This document shows, piece after piece, positions 17,143 through 26,951 of a stretch of 64,000 bases of DNA. How positions within the stretch are numbered: the stretch's first letter is position 1; the number at the start of each line of letters is the position of its first letter. The stretch is taken from assembly GCA_003280655.1 (NCBI GenBank), contig QCEK01000004.1, forward strand, positions 62,001-126,000. The letters are read 5' to 3'. The position numbers and the translations under genes were made by a program. Under the pieces are notes generated by a model that worked only from the letters and a program-made list of their open reading frames with translations, ran no database searches and was not told the DNA's origin. Origin of the DNA: Prochlorococcus sp. AG-355-O17. GTDB taxonomy: Bacteria > Cyanobacteriota > Cyanobacteriia > PCC-6307 > Cyanobiaceae.

Positions 17143-18765
17143 TTGAAACTTAAACTTATTGAAAAATTTAGACGATTCCAAATGCATTCATTTTTAAAAA
17201 ATAATGTTTTTTCAATTTCGTTTGGTACTAGTCTAAGTAAATTAGCTGGATGTATAAGACAAATATTGATAGCTGCTGCTTTTGGGGTTGGTGTAACGTA
17301 CGACGCATTTAATTATGCATATATAATTCCTAGTTTTTTGCTAATAATCATTGGGGGTATTAATGGTCCCTTGCATAACGCAGTCGTTGCAGTTTTAACT
17401 CCGCTTAACAAAAAAAATGGAGGCATTGTTTTAACTCAAGTAAGCATAAAAATTTCAATATTATTAATAATTTTAGCCATATTGATTTACTCGAATTCCA
17501 GTTTATTAATTGATTTATTGGCTCCGAATTTAAGTTACGAAGCAAAATCTATTGCTACTTACCAATTACAAATACTTACACCTTGCATCCCTTTATCCGG
17601 CTTCATAGGTTTAAGCTTTGGCGCCTTAAACTCCCAAAGAAAATTCTTTTTATCAAGTATAAGTCCTGCAATAACAAGCGTAACTATTATTTTTTTTATT
17701 TTATTTAGTTGGATTTTCAACCAAGAAAATACATCTTCCAATTTCTTTACCTACACGGGATTACTGTCATTTGCAACTTTGACAGGAACTTTAATTCAGT
17801 TTTTTGTTCAAATTTGGGAAATAAATAAAATTGGTCTCTTGAGATTAGAGTCAACCTTCAATTTATTTAAAGATGAAGAGAGGAGAATTTTCAAACTAAT
17901 TATTCCAGCATCTATCTCATCAGGTTTAAGTCAAATTAATGTTTTTATCGATATGTTTTTTGCTTCAAGTTTTCAAGGCGCAGCATCTGGACTAGCTTAC
18001 GGAAACTTTCTTATACAGGCCCCCTTAGGCATATTATCTAACTCCTTGATTCTGCCATTACTTCCAAAATTTTCCAAACTAAGAAGCGAAAAAGACAAAA
18101 GAGGGCTCCAAAAAAAATTGATATCTGGGGTAGAGTACTGTTTCTTGACCGCTATTTTTTTAACCGGATTTTTCATAACATTCAATAATCAAATCGTTCA
18201 ATTAGTTTTTCAAAGAGGATCTTTTGATTATTCAGCAACTTTAAAAGTAAAAAATATATTAATTGCTTATGCAGTTGGCATACCCTTTTATCTCTATAAA
18301 GATTTATTAGTAAGAACTTACTATTCAATAGAAAAAACAAAATTCCCTTTTAAGTCTTCATTTGCAGGGATAATATTTAATATTTTTTTTGATTGGTTTT
18401 TAATTGGTGCCCCAATTAAGAATTTTGGGAATCTTTCTCCATATAATTTTGGAGTTGTGGGAATAATTTTATCTTCAGTAATAGTCAACCTTATAGTCTG
18501 TATTTTGCTTTCTTTTAATCTGCGAAATGAAGATATCCATTTACCTAACTTGGATTTATTGAGGAAGATTAGCCTCATGTCATTAGCAGCATTTATAGAC
18601 AGCACACTTTGTTTTACTATTCTCCAAACTACGAATAACTTCAATTCAAATCTCGCAAAATTTTTGTTATTAATATTTGGAACTCTAACTTTTATTGTGA
18701 TTTATTTTTTACTTACAAAATGCTTGAAAGTAAATAAATTTAAAGTTTCAAAAAAAGAGATTTAG
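17143..18765 (+). CDS. murJ: lipid II flippase MurJ (MviN)
   Basis: Up to 540 aa with about 14 hydrophobic segments. It flips lipid II for peptidoglycan synthesis. The N-terminal signature SISFGTSLSKLAGCIRQILIAAAFGVG and the central QINVFIDMFFAS are typical of MurJ. The start is uncertain: TTG at 17143 gives 540 aa, while an in-frame ATG at 17182 gives 527 aa and places the MurJ motif nearer the N-terminus; neither has a clear ribosome-binding site. It converges with the DUF3181 gene 3 bp after its stop. Confidence 0.9.
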   Translation: MKLKLIEKFRRFQMHSFLKNNVFSISFGTSLSKLAGCIRQILIAAAFGVGVTYDAFNYAYIIPSFLLIIIGGINGPLHNAVVAVLTPLNKKNGGIVLTQVSIKISILLIILAILIYSNSSLLIDLLAPNLSYEAKSIATYQLQILTPCIPLSGFIGLSFGALNSQRKFFLSSISPAITSVTIIFFILFSWIFNQENTSSNFFTYTGLLSFATLTGTLIQFFVQIWEINKIGLLRLESTFNLFKDEERRIFKLIIPASISSGLSQINVFIDMFFASSFQGAASGLAYGNFLIQAPLGILSNSLILPLLPKFSKLRSEKDKRGLQKKLISGVEYCFLTAIFLTGFFITFNNQIVQLVFQRGSFDYSATLKVKNILIAYAVGIPFYLYKDLLVRTYYSIEKTKFPFKSSFAGIIFNIFFDWFLIGAPIKNFGNLSPYNFGVVGIILSSVIVNLIVCILLSFNLRNEDIHLPNLDLLRKISLMSLAAFIDSTLCFTILQTTNNFNSNLAKFLLLIFGTLTFIVIYFLLTKCLKVNKFKVSKKEI

Positions 18766-18768
18766 TTT

Positions 18769-19053
18769 CTAAAAAAAACTTTCCAAAATCTCTTTTAATT
18801 CTAGAATTTGTGAGTTAGTGATTAAATTAATCAGTGGAATACTATTAACACCATCCCCTACTTTTACATTGATTGCTTTCAGACTTAATTTTGCAGCCTC
18901 CAATGGGCCTTGATCTTTATTACTGATACATTCAATAGCAAGATGCCTAGCTAGTCCAGCGTCTCCAAGATACAAATTCCACTTTTCTATTTTTATAAAA
19001 ACCTTTTCGGAAATAACATTTTCTAGATCACTTATACTTATCTGAGAGTCCAT
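18769..19053 (-). CDS. DUF3181 cyanobacterial protein
   Basis: 94 aa, soluble, predicted mostly helical. I recognise the DUF3181 family, conserved in cyanobacteria and without known function. Conserved features are the IEKWNLYLGDAGLARHLAIECI stretch in the middle and the GPLEAAKLSLKAINVKVGDGVNSIPLINLI segment. It follows the small membrane protein gene at 19068 by 14 bp on the same strand, so the two probably form one transcript. Confidence 0.7.
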   Translation of the reverse strand: MDSQISISDLENVISEKVFIKIEKWNLYLGDAGLARHLAIECISNKDQGPLEAAKLSLKAINVKVGDGVNSIPLINLITNSQILELKEILESFF

Positions 19054-19067
19054 AAATAGAAATTAAT

Positions 19068-19319
19068 TTAAGTTGATTGTTTTGAAGTATCTTTAGGTTT
19101 TTTTATAATTACGAAAAGTAAATGGGAGGCCAAAAGAACTGACCAGACAATTGCAAAATTATTAAAATAGCTGATTTCATATTTAATCTCTTTTAAAAGC
19201 CACGTGCCACTTACGATCGCAGTAAATATCATGCAGTGAATAACAAAATTTACTATTCGAGAAAAATGTTTATAGATAGGATCTTCTGAATCACCATTTC
19301 CGTACCACTTTATAGGCAT
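19068..19319 (-). CDS. small two-helix membrane protein, cyanobacterial hypothetical
   Basis: 83 aa. Two hydrophobic segments (about residues 23-43, FVIHCMIFTAIVSGTWLL, and 52-71, FNNFAIVWSVLLASHLLFVII) are joined by a short polar loop, with a basic C-terminal tail KKPKDTSKQST. The acidic N-terminus has GNGDSEDPIY. This resembles the small 2TM proteins found next to DUF3181 genes in picocyanobacteria. No function can be assigned. Confidence 0.6.
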   Translation of the reverse strand: MPIKWYGNGDSEDPIYKHFSRIVNFVIHCMIFTAIVSGTWLLKEIKYEISYFNNFAIVWSVLLASHLLFVIIKKPKDTSKQST

Positions 19320-19365
19320 ATTAATAATTAGATTGTTAATAATAGATATTTTACCCGAAATCTAG

Positions 19366-19395
19366 TTGACTAAGAGACCCTGAAACAGAGATATT
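19366..19395 (+). promoter_or_regulatory. putative sigma-70 promoter of tRNA-Arg
   Basis: TTGACT at 19366-19371 and GATATT at 19390-19395 are spaced 18 bp and end about 10 bp before the mature 5' end of the tRNA. It is read by eye; start mapping would confirm it. Confidence 0.5.
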
Positions 19396-19405
19396 ACATA
19401 ATTAT

Positions 19406-19479
19406 GCGCCTGTAGCTCAGTGGATTAGAGCACCTGACTACGGATCAGGGTGTCGGGAGTTCGAATCTCTCCAGGCGCG
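19406..19479 (+). tRNA. tRNA-Arg (anticodon ACG)
   Basis: Acceptor GCGCCTG (19406-19412) pairs with CAGGCGC (19472-19478), discriminator G at 19479. The anticodon stem CCTGA/TCAGG encloses CTACGGA with anticodon ACG, which becomes ICG after deamination and reads CGN codons. The D-arm AGCTCAGTGGATTAGAGC and T-loop TTCGAAT are canonical. CCA is not encoded. It lies 77 bp upstream of glyA on the same strand. Confidence 0.96.
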
Positions 19480-19556
19480 TTTAAAATTCTGAAATATTCT
19501 TTTTATATTTTTCTAAAAAATATCGTCTATATTATGGGTATTACTTATCAAATTCA

Positions 19557-20828
19557 ATGAATATCCTTCAAAATCTTAAAGAAAGTGATCCAGTAATATC
19601 AAATTTTATTAACTCTGAAAAAAATAGGCAGGAAACTCATCTTGAGTTAATAGCGAGCGAAAATTTCACGTCAATTGCCGTTATGCAGGCTCAAGGTTCC
19701 GTTCTTACAAATAAATACGCCGAGGGATTACCCCAAAAAAGATATTACGGGGGATGTGAATTTGTTGATGAAATCGAGGAATTAGCTATTCAGAGAGCGA
19801 AAAAATTATTTAATGCAAATTGGGCTAATGTTCAACCCCATAGTGGAGCGCAGGCAAATGCTGCTGTTTTCCTAAGTCTCCTGAAACCTGGCGACACAAT
19901 CATGGGAATGGATTTATCTCATGGTGGACACCTAACTCATGGGTCTCCAGTAAATATGAGTGGTAAATGGTTCAATGCAGTTCACTATGGTGTAAATAAA
20001 GAAACTAGTGAATTAAATTTTGATGAAATAAGAGAGATAGCACTTGAAACAAAACCAAAATTAATCATATGTGGATATTCTGCTTATCCAAGAATAATCG
20101 ATTTTGAGTCATTCAGAAATATTGCAGATGAAGTTGGTGCATTCTTAATGGCTGATATTGCACACATCGCCGGTCTTGTAGCAAGTAAACTTCACCCAAA
20201 TCCAATACCTTATTGTGATGTAGTAACCACAACTACTCATAAAACATTAAGAGGTCCTAGAGGGGGACTTATCTTGTGTAAAGATGCAGAATTTGGAAAG
20301 AAATTTGATAAATCTGTTTTCCCTGGAACTCAGGGTGGGCCTCTCGAACATATAATTGCAGCTAAAGCAGTAGCATTTGGAGAAGCCTTGCAGCCAGATT
20401 TCGTTAATTATTCCCAACAAGTAATAAAAAATGCAAAAGTTCTAGCTTCAACTTTAATAAATAGAGGTATCAATATCGTCAGTGGAGGCACTGATAACCA
20501 TATTGTTTTACTCGATTTAAGAAGTATTAATATGACTGGTAAGATTGCTGACTTACTTGTAAGTGAAGTTAATATCACTGCAAATAAAAATACTGTTCCA
20601 TTTGACCCTGAATCACCTTTTGTAACCAGTGGACTAAGGTTGGGAACTGCTGCTTTAACTACTAGAGGCTTTAATGAGGATGCTTTTGCTGAAGTTGGCG
20701 AAATTATTGCTGATAGATTACTTAACCCAGACGATTCACTGATTGAAAGTCAATGTAAAGAGAGAGTATTAACCTTATGTAATCGTTTTCCTCTTTATGA
20801 AGGCAAACTTGAAGCATCAATTAAATGA
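19557..20828 (+). CDS. glyA: serine hydroxymethyltransferase
   Basis: 423 aa. It interconverts serine and glycine with tetrahydrofolate and supplies one-carbon units; in a photorespiring cyanobacterium it also handles glycine. The PLP-binding lysine is K229 in [14 protein letters not shown]. The N-terminal [15 protein letters not shown] and the [15 protein letters not shown] block are diagnostic. The stop overlaps the cinA start by 4 bp (ATGA), so translation is probably coupled. Confidence 0.98.
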   Translation: MNILQNLKESDPVISNFINSEKNRQETHLELIASENFTSIAVMQAQGSVLTNKYAEGLPQKRYYGGCEFVDEIEELAIQRAKKLFNANWANVQPHSGAQANAAVFLSLLKPGDTIMGMDLSHGGHLTHGSPVNMSGKWFNAVHYGVNKETSELNFDEIREIALETKPKLIICGYSAYPRIIDFESFRNIADEVGAFLMADIAHIAGLVASKLHPNPIPYCDVVTTTTHKTLRGPRGGLILCKDAEFGKKFDKSVFPGTQGGPLEHIIAAKAVAFGEALQPDFVNYSQQVIKNAKVLASTLINRGINIVSGGTDNHIVLLDLRSINMTGKIADLLVSEVNITANKNTVPFDPESPFVTSGLRLGTAALTTRGFNEDAFAEVGEIIADRLLNPDDSLIESQCKERVLTLCNRFPLYEGKLEASIK

Positions 20829-22099
20829 GTCCTAACTCCAAGGGAGTTGAAATTCTTTCTATTGGAACAGAGCTACTCTTAGGAAATATTATCAATACAA
20901 ATGCTCAATGGATTTCTGAACAGTTATCTCAGTTAGGCTTAAATCACTTTAGACAATCAACTGTCGGTGATAATTCTGATCGAATTATAAAAATAATTCA
21001 AGAAATATCGAAAAGAAGTAATCTTCTAATTACAACTGGTGGCTTGGGACCCACCCCAGATGACTTAACTACTGAAGCAATAGCCAAATCTTTTAATGTA
21101 TCTCTTCTTGAAAGAGCGCTATTATGGGACGAAATTAAACAAAAACTTTCAAACTCAAAACTTAAGGACGATTCCTCTAGCTTAAGGAAACAATGTTTCT
21201 TCCCAGAAAATGCTCAAATTATTAATAACCCTAGGGGCACTGCCCCAGGAATGATTTGGGAACCAGTAAAAGATTTTACTATCCTTACTTTCCCAGGAGT
21301 ACCCAGTGAAATGAAAACTATGTGGGAAGAGACGGCGTATGATTTCATTAAAACCAAATTCTCAGATAATTATTCCTTTTTTTCAAATACTCTTAAATTT
21401 GCGGGTATTGGAGAATCAAGCGTTGCTGAAAAAATTAATGATCTATTAAATCTTAAAAACCCTACCATTGCTCCATATGCAAACTTAGGAGAAGTTAAAC
21501 TCAGAATAACCGCGCGAGCTAAGAACGACCAAGAAGCAAAAAATATAATTAAACCTATTAAAGAAAAATTAAAAAAAGATTTTTCAAAATATATTTTTGG
21601 AGAGGATAACGAAACTCTTCCTAGCGTTTTAATAAAAGAATTAACCAAGAGGAAAGAAACTATAGTTTTTGCTGAATCCTGCACCGGAGGCCTTCTATCT
21701 TCATCACTAACCTCAATATCAGGCTCATCTCAAGTTTTTCAAGGTAGTATAGTTTCATACAGTAATGAACTAAAAAATTCATTATTAAATATTTCTGAAG
21801 AGAAGCTGACAAAATACGGAGCTGTTTCTAAAGAAGTTTGTGAGTCCATGGCAATTAATGTAAAAGAGAAATTAGGCGCAGATTGGGCAATAGCAATTAG
21901 TGGAATAGCTGGTCCTAACGGAGGCAGTCAAGATAAACCGGTTGGACTAGTCTATATCTCAATTTCAGGCCCGAATAATCACATAACTAATATAAAAAAA
22001 CTATTTAACTCCACCCGTAATAGGATAGAAATTCAAACACTAAGTGTAAATGTGTGTTTGAACAGCCTCAGATTAATCCTATTATCGAATAGTAAGTAA
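20825..22099 (+). CDS. cinA: CinA: ADP-ribose pyrophosphatase-like / nicotinamide-nucleotide amidase
   Basis: 424 aa. The N-terminal COG1058 domain (about 1-170) has [17 protein letters not shown] and [13 protein letters not shown] of the MoaB-like fold. The C-terminal PncC domain (about 265-424) has [11 protein letters not shown] at 283-293 and GAVSKEV and [12 protein letters not shown], matching NMN amidase, which salvages pyridine nucleotides. The name competence-induced protein is historical, and competence is not implied here. It is translationally coupled to glyA (4-bp overlap) and 13 bp before leuC. Confidence 0.93.
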   Translation: MSPNSKGVEILSIGTELLLGNIINTNAQWISEQLSQLGLNHFRQSTVGDNSDRIIKIIQEISKRSNLLITTGGLGPTPDDLTTEAIAKSFNVSLLERALLWDEIKQKLSNSKLKDDSSSLRKQCFFPENAQIINNPRGTAPGMIWEPVKDFTILTFPGVPSEMKTMWEETAYDFIKTKFSDNYSFFSNTLKFAGIGESSVAEKINDLLNLKNPTIAPYANLGEVKLRITARAKNDQEAKNIIKPIKEKLKKDFSKYIFGEDNETLPSVLIKELTKRKETIVFAESCTGGLLSSSLTSISGSSQVFQGSIVSYSNELKNSLLNISEEKLTKYGAVSKEVCESMAINVKEKLGADWAIAISGIAGPNGGSQDKPVGLVYISISGPNNHITNIKKLFNSTRNRIEIQTLSVNVCLNSLRLILLSNSK

Positions 22100-22112
22100 C
22101 TATTTTTACAAG

Positions 22113-23519
22113 TTGAGTCAAGATACCCTATTTGATAAAGTTTGGGATTTACATAAAGTTTCAAGTCTTCCTGGAGGATCTGATCAATTATTTATTGGTC
22201 TTCATCTTATCCATGAAGTGACGAGTCCCCAAGCATTTGGCGCTTTAAAGGACAAAAACTTAAAAGTAAAATTCCCTGAAAGAACTATTGCTACTGTTGA
22301 TCATATTGTGCCAACAGATAATCAGAGCAGGCCTTTTAAAGATAATCTAGCTGAACAGATGATTAAAACACTTGAGATGAATTGCTTAGAACATAAAATA
22401 AGATTTTTTAATATTGGTAGTGGTAATCAAGGAATAGTTCATGTAGTGGCCCCAGAATTAGGGCTAACTCAGCCAGGAATGTCAATTGCTTGTGGAGATT
22501 CTCATACTTCAACTCATGGAGCTTTTGGGGCAATTGCTTTTGGGATAGGTACAAGTCAAGTAAGAGATGTTCTTGCTACCCAAACCATCGCGATGAATAA
22601 ATTAAAAGTGAGGCAGATTTGGTGTGATAATAAATTATCTAAGGGTGTTTATGCTAAGGATTTAGTACTTCATATTATTAATGAACTTGGTGTAAAGGCA
22701 GGCGTTGGTTTCGCATACGAATTCGCAGGACCTGCGATAGATGATTTATCAATGGAAGAAAGGATGACGATATGCAATATGTCTATTGAAGGAGGAGCAA
22801 GATGCGGCTACATTAACCCTGATGAAAAGACTTTTAGTTACATTAAGAATAAATTATGTGCTCCCAAAAATGAGCATTGGGATAAAGCTCTCACATGGTG
22901 GAAATCATTAAAAAGTAATGAAAATTCAATCTATGATGATGTCATTAAATTAGATGCTTCTAAAGTAGAACCAACTGTAACCTGGGGGATTACTCCCGGC
23001 CAAAGTATAAGCATTAATCAACAAATCCCTCTTTTAGAGGATTTATCTCCAAATGATAAATTAGTTGCAAAAGAGGCTTATGAATATATGAGTTTCAAAC
23101 CGGGACAATCAATAAAAGATACTCCCGTAGACGTTTGTTTCATAGGTAGTTGCACAAATGGAAGAATCAGTGACTTAAGAGTTGCAGCCAAAGTATTAAA
23201 AGACAAAAAAGTATCCAAGAATGTCAAAGCATTTGTAGTTCCAGGTTCAGAAAAAGTGGCGACTGAAGCAAAACAAGAAGGTATTGATCAAATATTTAAG
23301 GATTCTGGATTTCAATGGAGAGAGCCGGGCTGTTCAATGTGTTTAGCAATGAATTCAGATAAGCTAATAGGCAATCAAGTTAGTGCTAGTTCCAGTAATA
23401 GAAATTTCAAGGGTAGGCAAGGATCTCCCAGTGGAAGAACTCTTCTGATGAGTCCAGCAATGGTTGCTGCTGCTGCAATTAATGGCAAAGTCAGTGACGT
23501 TCGAGAATTTATAGACTGA
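22113..23519 (+). CDS. leuC: 3-isopropylmalate dehydratase large subunit
   Basis: 468 aa. With LeuD it isomerises 2- to 3-isopropylmalate in leucine synthesis. The three 4Fe-4S cysteines are C347 (GSCTNGR) and C407/C410 (GCSMC). [15 protein letters not shown] and [17 protein letters not shown] are also diagnostic. The start is TTG at 22113; no ATG lies between the cinA stop and this point. The stop overlaps leuD by 1 base (TGATG), a tightly coupled pair. Confidence 0.97.
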   Translation: MSQDTLFDKVWDLHKVSSLPGGSDQLFIGLHLIHEVTSPQAFGALKDKNLKVKFPERTIATVDHIVPTDNQSRPFKDNLAEQMIKTLEMNCLEHKIRFFNIGSGNQGIVHVVAPELGLTQPGMSIACGDSHTSTHGAFGAIAFGIGTSQVRDVLATQTIAMNKLKVRQIWCDNKLSKGVYAKDLVLHIINELGVKAGVGFAYEFAGPAIDDLSMEERMTICNMSIEGGARCGYINPDEKTFSYIKNKLCAPKNEHWDKALTWWKSLKSNENSIYDDVIKLDASKVEPTVTWGITPGQSISINQQIPLLEDLSPNDKLVAKEAYEYMSFKPGQSIKDTPVDVCFIGSCTNGRISDLRVAAKVLKDKKVSKNVKAFVVPGSEKVATEAKQEGIDQIFKDSGFQWREPGCSMCLAMNSDKLIGNQVSASSSNRNFKGRQGSPSGRTLLMSPAMVAAAAINGKVSDVREFID

Positions 23520-24142
23520 TGAAATCAAAAATTACACCACCAATTGGGAAAATTTCAAATATGAGCGGTCGATGTATCTCATTGATTGGTAATGATATTG
23601 ATACAGATCGAATAATTCCTGCGCGTTTTTTGAAGTGTGTTAACTTTGATTCATTGGGAGAATCCGTTTTTGAAGACGATAGAAAAACTTTAAAAGGAAA
23701 GCATCCTTTTGATTTAGAAGAAAACAAAAATGCTTCAATACTAATTGTTAATAGCAATTTTGGATGTGGTTCAAGCAGAGAGCATGCTCCCCAAGCGCTT
23801 ATGAGATGGGGTATAAAAGCAATAATAGGCGAGAGTTTCGCAGACATTTTTTACAGTAACTGTATTGCGATAGGAATTCCATGTTTTACGCTACCTAAAA
23901 AATCCCTAGAAGAAATTCAAAATTATTGTAATAATAAATTTTTATTCTTAGAAATTGACCTGAAAAAATCCTTTGCAAAATCAAAAGATTTAAATTTCAA
24001 TCTTGAGATTAAGGAAAGCTCAAGAAAAATGTTTTTGTCTGGGGAATGGGATGCTACTTCCACATTACTTGAGAATGAAAATTTAATAGAAAATAAATTT
24101 ATCCAATTACCTTACATCAAATTTACAAATAATTTGTTATAG
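23519..24142 (+). CDS. leuD: 3-isopropylmalate dehydratase small subunit
   Basis: 207 aa. This is the swivel-domain partner of LeuC. GNDIDTDRIIPARFLK (about residues 24-39) and NFGCGSSREHAPQAL (about 79-93) are the family marks. It starts inside the leuC stop codon. It converges with the DUF3769 gene immediately after its own stop with no gap and no visible terminator, so read-through antisense RNA into the DUF3769 gene is possible. Confidence 0.96.
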   Translation: MKSKITPPIGKISNMSGRCISLIGNDIDTDRIIPARFLKCVNFDSLGESVFEDDRKTLKGKHPFDLEENKNASILIVNSNFGCGSSREHAPQALMRWGIKAIIGESFADIFYSNCIAIGIPCFTLPKKSLEEIQNYCNNKFLFLEIDLKKSFAKSKDLNFNLEIKESSRKMFLSGEWDATSTLLENENLIENKFIQLPYIKFTNNLL

Positions 24143-26131
24143 CTATTTAAAACCAAAGAGACTAAAAGAAATACCTCCGGCTTGATTATGAGGCTGATAA
24201 AAAATACCAACTTCATAGGATCTTTTTTTCCAATTTAAAGAAATTTTAGAATCTATAAATTCACCATAATCATTAGAATCATTTGTTAAGTTCAAAATCC
24301 CAAAACTTTTTAGAATCACTGGTCCATATAGTTGCTGATCATAAGAAATATTTAAGGTGAAGTCCTCATAATTATGATCAAACTTAAAAACACTTTCGCC
24401 GCTATCAAATTTATAGAAAGGTAAAAGACTTATACGAGTATAGTCAAAAGTTTTATTTTTAAAATTACCAAATATTAATTCTGGGCCTATACCTAGCCCT
24501 AAATATTCTTGATGATCTCCATTTTCATATAAAGAATATGATGCTTCTAATCTTGTATTAAGACTTAAGCCTTTTGTGATTGGTTCAGGAATGTACTTAT
24601 AAGAAATATCAATTGATTTATTTTTTGGATTTACAATACTAATTGGAAATTTCTGATCAAGAGAAAAAAACAAATTAAACTTCAGGCTAGTTAAAAGATT
24701 TTTAGTATTTAAAGCCTCAGCTGTGATGTTAGCCAAACCAAATGATAAAAATTCTGACTTTTTGATGCCATCAGTAATCCAAGTATTTTCTTTTTGCAAT
24801 TTTGAACCATAACCAGAGTAAATTTCTGCTTCACCTAATGAACCATTCCAAACCCTCTCTCTATAAATTCCATAAAAACTTTTTTCCCATTCTGAATCTA
24901 ATAAATCAATTTCTTTAATCAATTCAGTTTTAAATCTAAATGCATCTGAAAATTTATTCAAATCAAGAGAATTTAAATTCTTTTCTATTTCTAAATCCCA
25001 ATTTTTTATTGTGCCTTTTATCTGGGATTTTAGTGCAAAATTATCTTCAAAACTTGAATTTCTTTTAACCCTATCTGAAGTTATTGAGTCCCCCTTATTT
25101 ACAAAACTTTTTGTATACCCTTTGAGTGAGCGTTGAATCAAGAATTGAGGTTCTAAATCAAGAACAAAATCATCATTTATATCTATTGAGTTAATTCTCC
25201 TCCCGATGAAATACCCATCCTTATCTAAATTTTCATATCCAAAGTTCCATGTATTTGATGATTGAACCTTTTTAAAATCAAGATTTCTACTACCTAACCA
25301 AAAGGGGATTGATACTTTTTCGTCAAGTATTAAATAATTTAATGCAGATTTAAATCTAAGTTTTTCATCAATAGGAAAAACTTCTAATGAATTTATTGCT
25401 AATTTTGCTTGTTTTAATTCAAGTAAATCATTACTAAATATAGCCTTCTTACTTTTCCATTTATCTCCATCTATGGTCATTTTGTCTGTAAAAAATAACC
25501 AATTCTGTACATTATCAGGAGTATTTATAACTGCCTTTTTATTTAAATCAATTAAATTTTCTAACTTTATAGAATCAGATAAGCTGAAATTTGAAGATAT
25601 GTCATCAATCAAGGTATTAGTATTTATAACACCCTTGACATCTAAAAGATAACCTTTTTCACTAATAAAATTGTATTCCAGATGTGAGAGTCTAAAAATT
25701 TGATCGCCTAATATGAGGGTTATATTTCCTTTTACTTCAATTTTTTTATTTAACTTGTCATATATTAAATTATCAGCTTTAAGCAGTTTGCCTCTATAAG
25801 AAACAGATACATTTCCCTCAGCATAAATGACATCATTTATTTCGGACTGTTTATCCGATTGGATTATTAAATCTTGTCGATTTTGAGCTTTAGCAACCAA
25901 AAATGAATCTGGTTTTTTCTTTAAAAATTCTAAATAATTAGGATAATCGTAAAGATTATTTCTGAAAAAATTATCTTGTGGCCGTGATGGTATATCTACA
26001 TTAGTTGATTTTGTATTTAGACTATGAATGATTTTATTAATTTTTGAAAATTCAGCTGATTTTGATGGCTGTAGGAAATTAATAAATATAAAGAAGAAAA
26101 ATATTACTTTTTTTGAAATTCCAGAAATCAA
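24143..26131 (-). CDS. DUF3769 outer-membrane protein, LptD/OstA-like
   Basis: 662 aa. A hydrophobic signal-like start (KVIFFFFIFINFLQPSKSA) leads into a region with OstA/LptA-type repeats (INDVIYAEGNVSVSYRGKLLKADNLIYDKLNKKIEVKGNITLI split over residues about 98-140). The rest is a long beta-rich domain with alternating aromatic residues and a terminal SFSLFGFK; a C-terminal aromatic/lysine is common in outer-membrane barrels of cyanobacteria. I recognise DUF3769, the cyanobacterial counterpart of LptD, which would insert lipopolysaccharide into the outer leaflet. The family call is fairly sure, the LPS role inferred. Confidence 0.75.
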   Translation of the reverse strand: MISGISKKVIFFFFIFINFLQPSKSAEFSKINKIIHSLNTKSTNVDIPSRPQDNFFRNNLYDYPNYLEFLKKKPDSFLVAKAQNRQDLIIQSDKQSEINDVIYAEGNVSVSYRGKLLKADNLIYDKLNKKIEVKGNITLILGDQIFRLSHLEYNFISEKGYLLDVKGVINTNTLIDDISSNFSLSDSIKLENLIDLNKKAVINTPDNVQNWLFFTDKMTIDGDKWKSKKAIFSNDLLELKQAKLAINSLEVFPIDEKLRFKSALNYLILDEKVSIPFWLGSRNLDFKKVQSSNTWNFGYENLDKDGYFIGRRINSIDINDDFVLDLEPQFLIQRSLKGYTKSFVNKGDSITSDRVKRNSSFEDNFALKSQIKGTIKNWDLEIEKNLNSLDLNKFSDAFRFKTELIKEIDLLDSEWEKSFYGIYRERVWNGSLGEAEIYSGYGSKLQKENTWITDGIKKSEFLSFGLANITAEALNTKNLLTSLKFNLFFSLDQKFPISIVNPKNKSIDISYKYIPEPITKGLSLNTRLEASYSLYENGDHQEYLGLGIGPELIFGNFKNKTFDYTRISLLPFYKFDSGESVFKFDHNYEDFTLNISYDQQLYGPVILKSFGILNLTNDSNDYGEFIDSKISLNWKKRSYEVGIFYQPHNQAGGISFSLFGFK

Positions 26132-26151
26132 TTTGAGAATTTAATTAAAAA

Positions 26152-26280
26152 TTAATCTTGAGGACTTTCTAAGTCTTTTCTATTAGGTGTTCTTGTTGGG
26201 TCACTTGCTAAAAATCCGAAAAGAAATATTCCAACAAAGAAAAAGACAATTGTGTAAACAGAAATTTTTAAGGCGAGCAT
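26152..26280 (-). CDS. psbI: photosystem II reaction-centre protein PsbI
   Basis: 42 codons, ATG at 26280. One transmembrane helix, [18 protein letters not shown], is followed by the hallmark [17 protein letters not shown] tail. PsbI sits beside D1 and chlorophyll Z and is bound early to D1 during assembly. It lies between psbN and the DUF3769 gene on the same strand. Confidence 0.96.
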
Positions 26281-26388
26281 GGAATTACTAGTGCTGACAG
26301 ATTTATATCCTATTAAATTTATAATTAAACTATGGTTAATTGTTTACTTTTTGTATTTTTGGAAAATTTTGAAATACTTTAACTGATA

Positions 26389-26541
26389 TTAATCATCATG
26401 ATCATCCCAAGGATCTGTAAGCTTTGCGGCTTTAGGTCCAAATGCGGTCCAAAGACCAAAACCGGTTAAAGCTAGAAGTAATGCCAGAATTGTTACTGCT
26501 ATGGAAACTGCAGGGTCTGGAGCAGATGATAAAGTTTGCAT
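26389..26541 (-). CDS. psbN: PsbN, photosystem II assembly factor
   Basis: 50 codons, ATG at 26541. The product runs MQTLSSAPDPAVSIAVTILA and then a single hydrophobic helix ALLLALTGFGLWTAFGP, ending KLTDPWDDHDD. This matches PsbN, which despite its name is not a subunit but is required for photosystem II assembly and repair in chloroplasts. It is divergent from psbH, as in other cyanobacteria and in plastids. Confidence 0.96.
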   Translation of the reverse strand: MQTLSSAPDPAVSIAVTILALLLALTGFGLWTAFGPKAAKLTDPWDDHDD

Positions 26542-26620
26542 CAATTTTGCTAAGTTAGTAAACAATTTATGTATAAGTTCTTATACAATAGCGAAATAAT
26601 ATTCGTTTTTGTGAATTCAA
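26542..26620. promoter_or_regulatory. psbN-psbH divergent spacer with hairpins (psbNH-motif position)
   Basis: The 79-bp spacer contains GTATAA-GTTC-TTATAC (26571-26586), a perfect 6-bp hairpin, and CGAA/TTCG (26592-26595 with 26602-26605). A conserved RNA motif named psbNH has been predicted at this position in marine picocyanobacteria, in the psbH leader. My reading supports structure at the right place, but I cannot confirm the covariance model. Confidence 0.45.
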
Positions 26621-26821
26621 ATGGGTCAAAAAACAGCCTTAGGCAGTCTTTTAAAAGCAATTGGTAATTCAGGTCAAGGAAAAGTTGTACCTGGTTGGGG
26701 AGCAGTTCCTGTGATGACTGTCATAGGACTACTTCTTCTTGTTTTTTTAGTTATTCTTCTCCAAATTTACAACCAATCACTACTACTACAAGGTTTCTCA
26801 GTAGATTGGAATGGAAACTAA
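26621..26821 (+). CDS. psbH: photosystem II protein PsbH
   Basis: 66 aa. The product has a hydrophilic N-terminus with [22 protein letters not shown], one transmembrane helix [25 protein letters not shown] and a short lumenal end. PsbH stabilises the QA-QB region and bicarbonate binding. The phosphorylated N-terminal threonines of plants are lacking, as in cyanobacteria. It is followed at once by a strong terminator. Confidence 0.97.
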
Positions 26822-26833
26822 TGTTCTGAAATT

Positions 26834-26887
26834 AACTCAAAAAGTTATTTAGCTCATATGAGGATTGCTAAATAACTTTTGAGTTTT
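26834..26887 (+). terminator. rho-independent terminator of psbH
   Basis: AACTCAAAAAGTTATTTAGC pairs with GCTAAATAACTTTTGAGTT across a short loop and is followed by a T run. It begins 13 bases after the psbH stop. The stem is long and nearly perfect. Confidence 0.9.
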
Positions 26888-26951
26888 TATTAATTCGTTA
26901 TATTTTGTATATATTAACTATTCTCAACAAATAGAGATTTAGAAATAAAAA

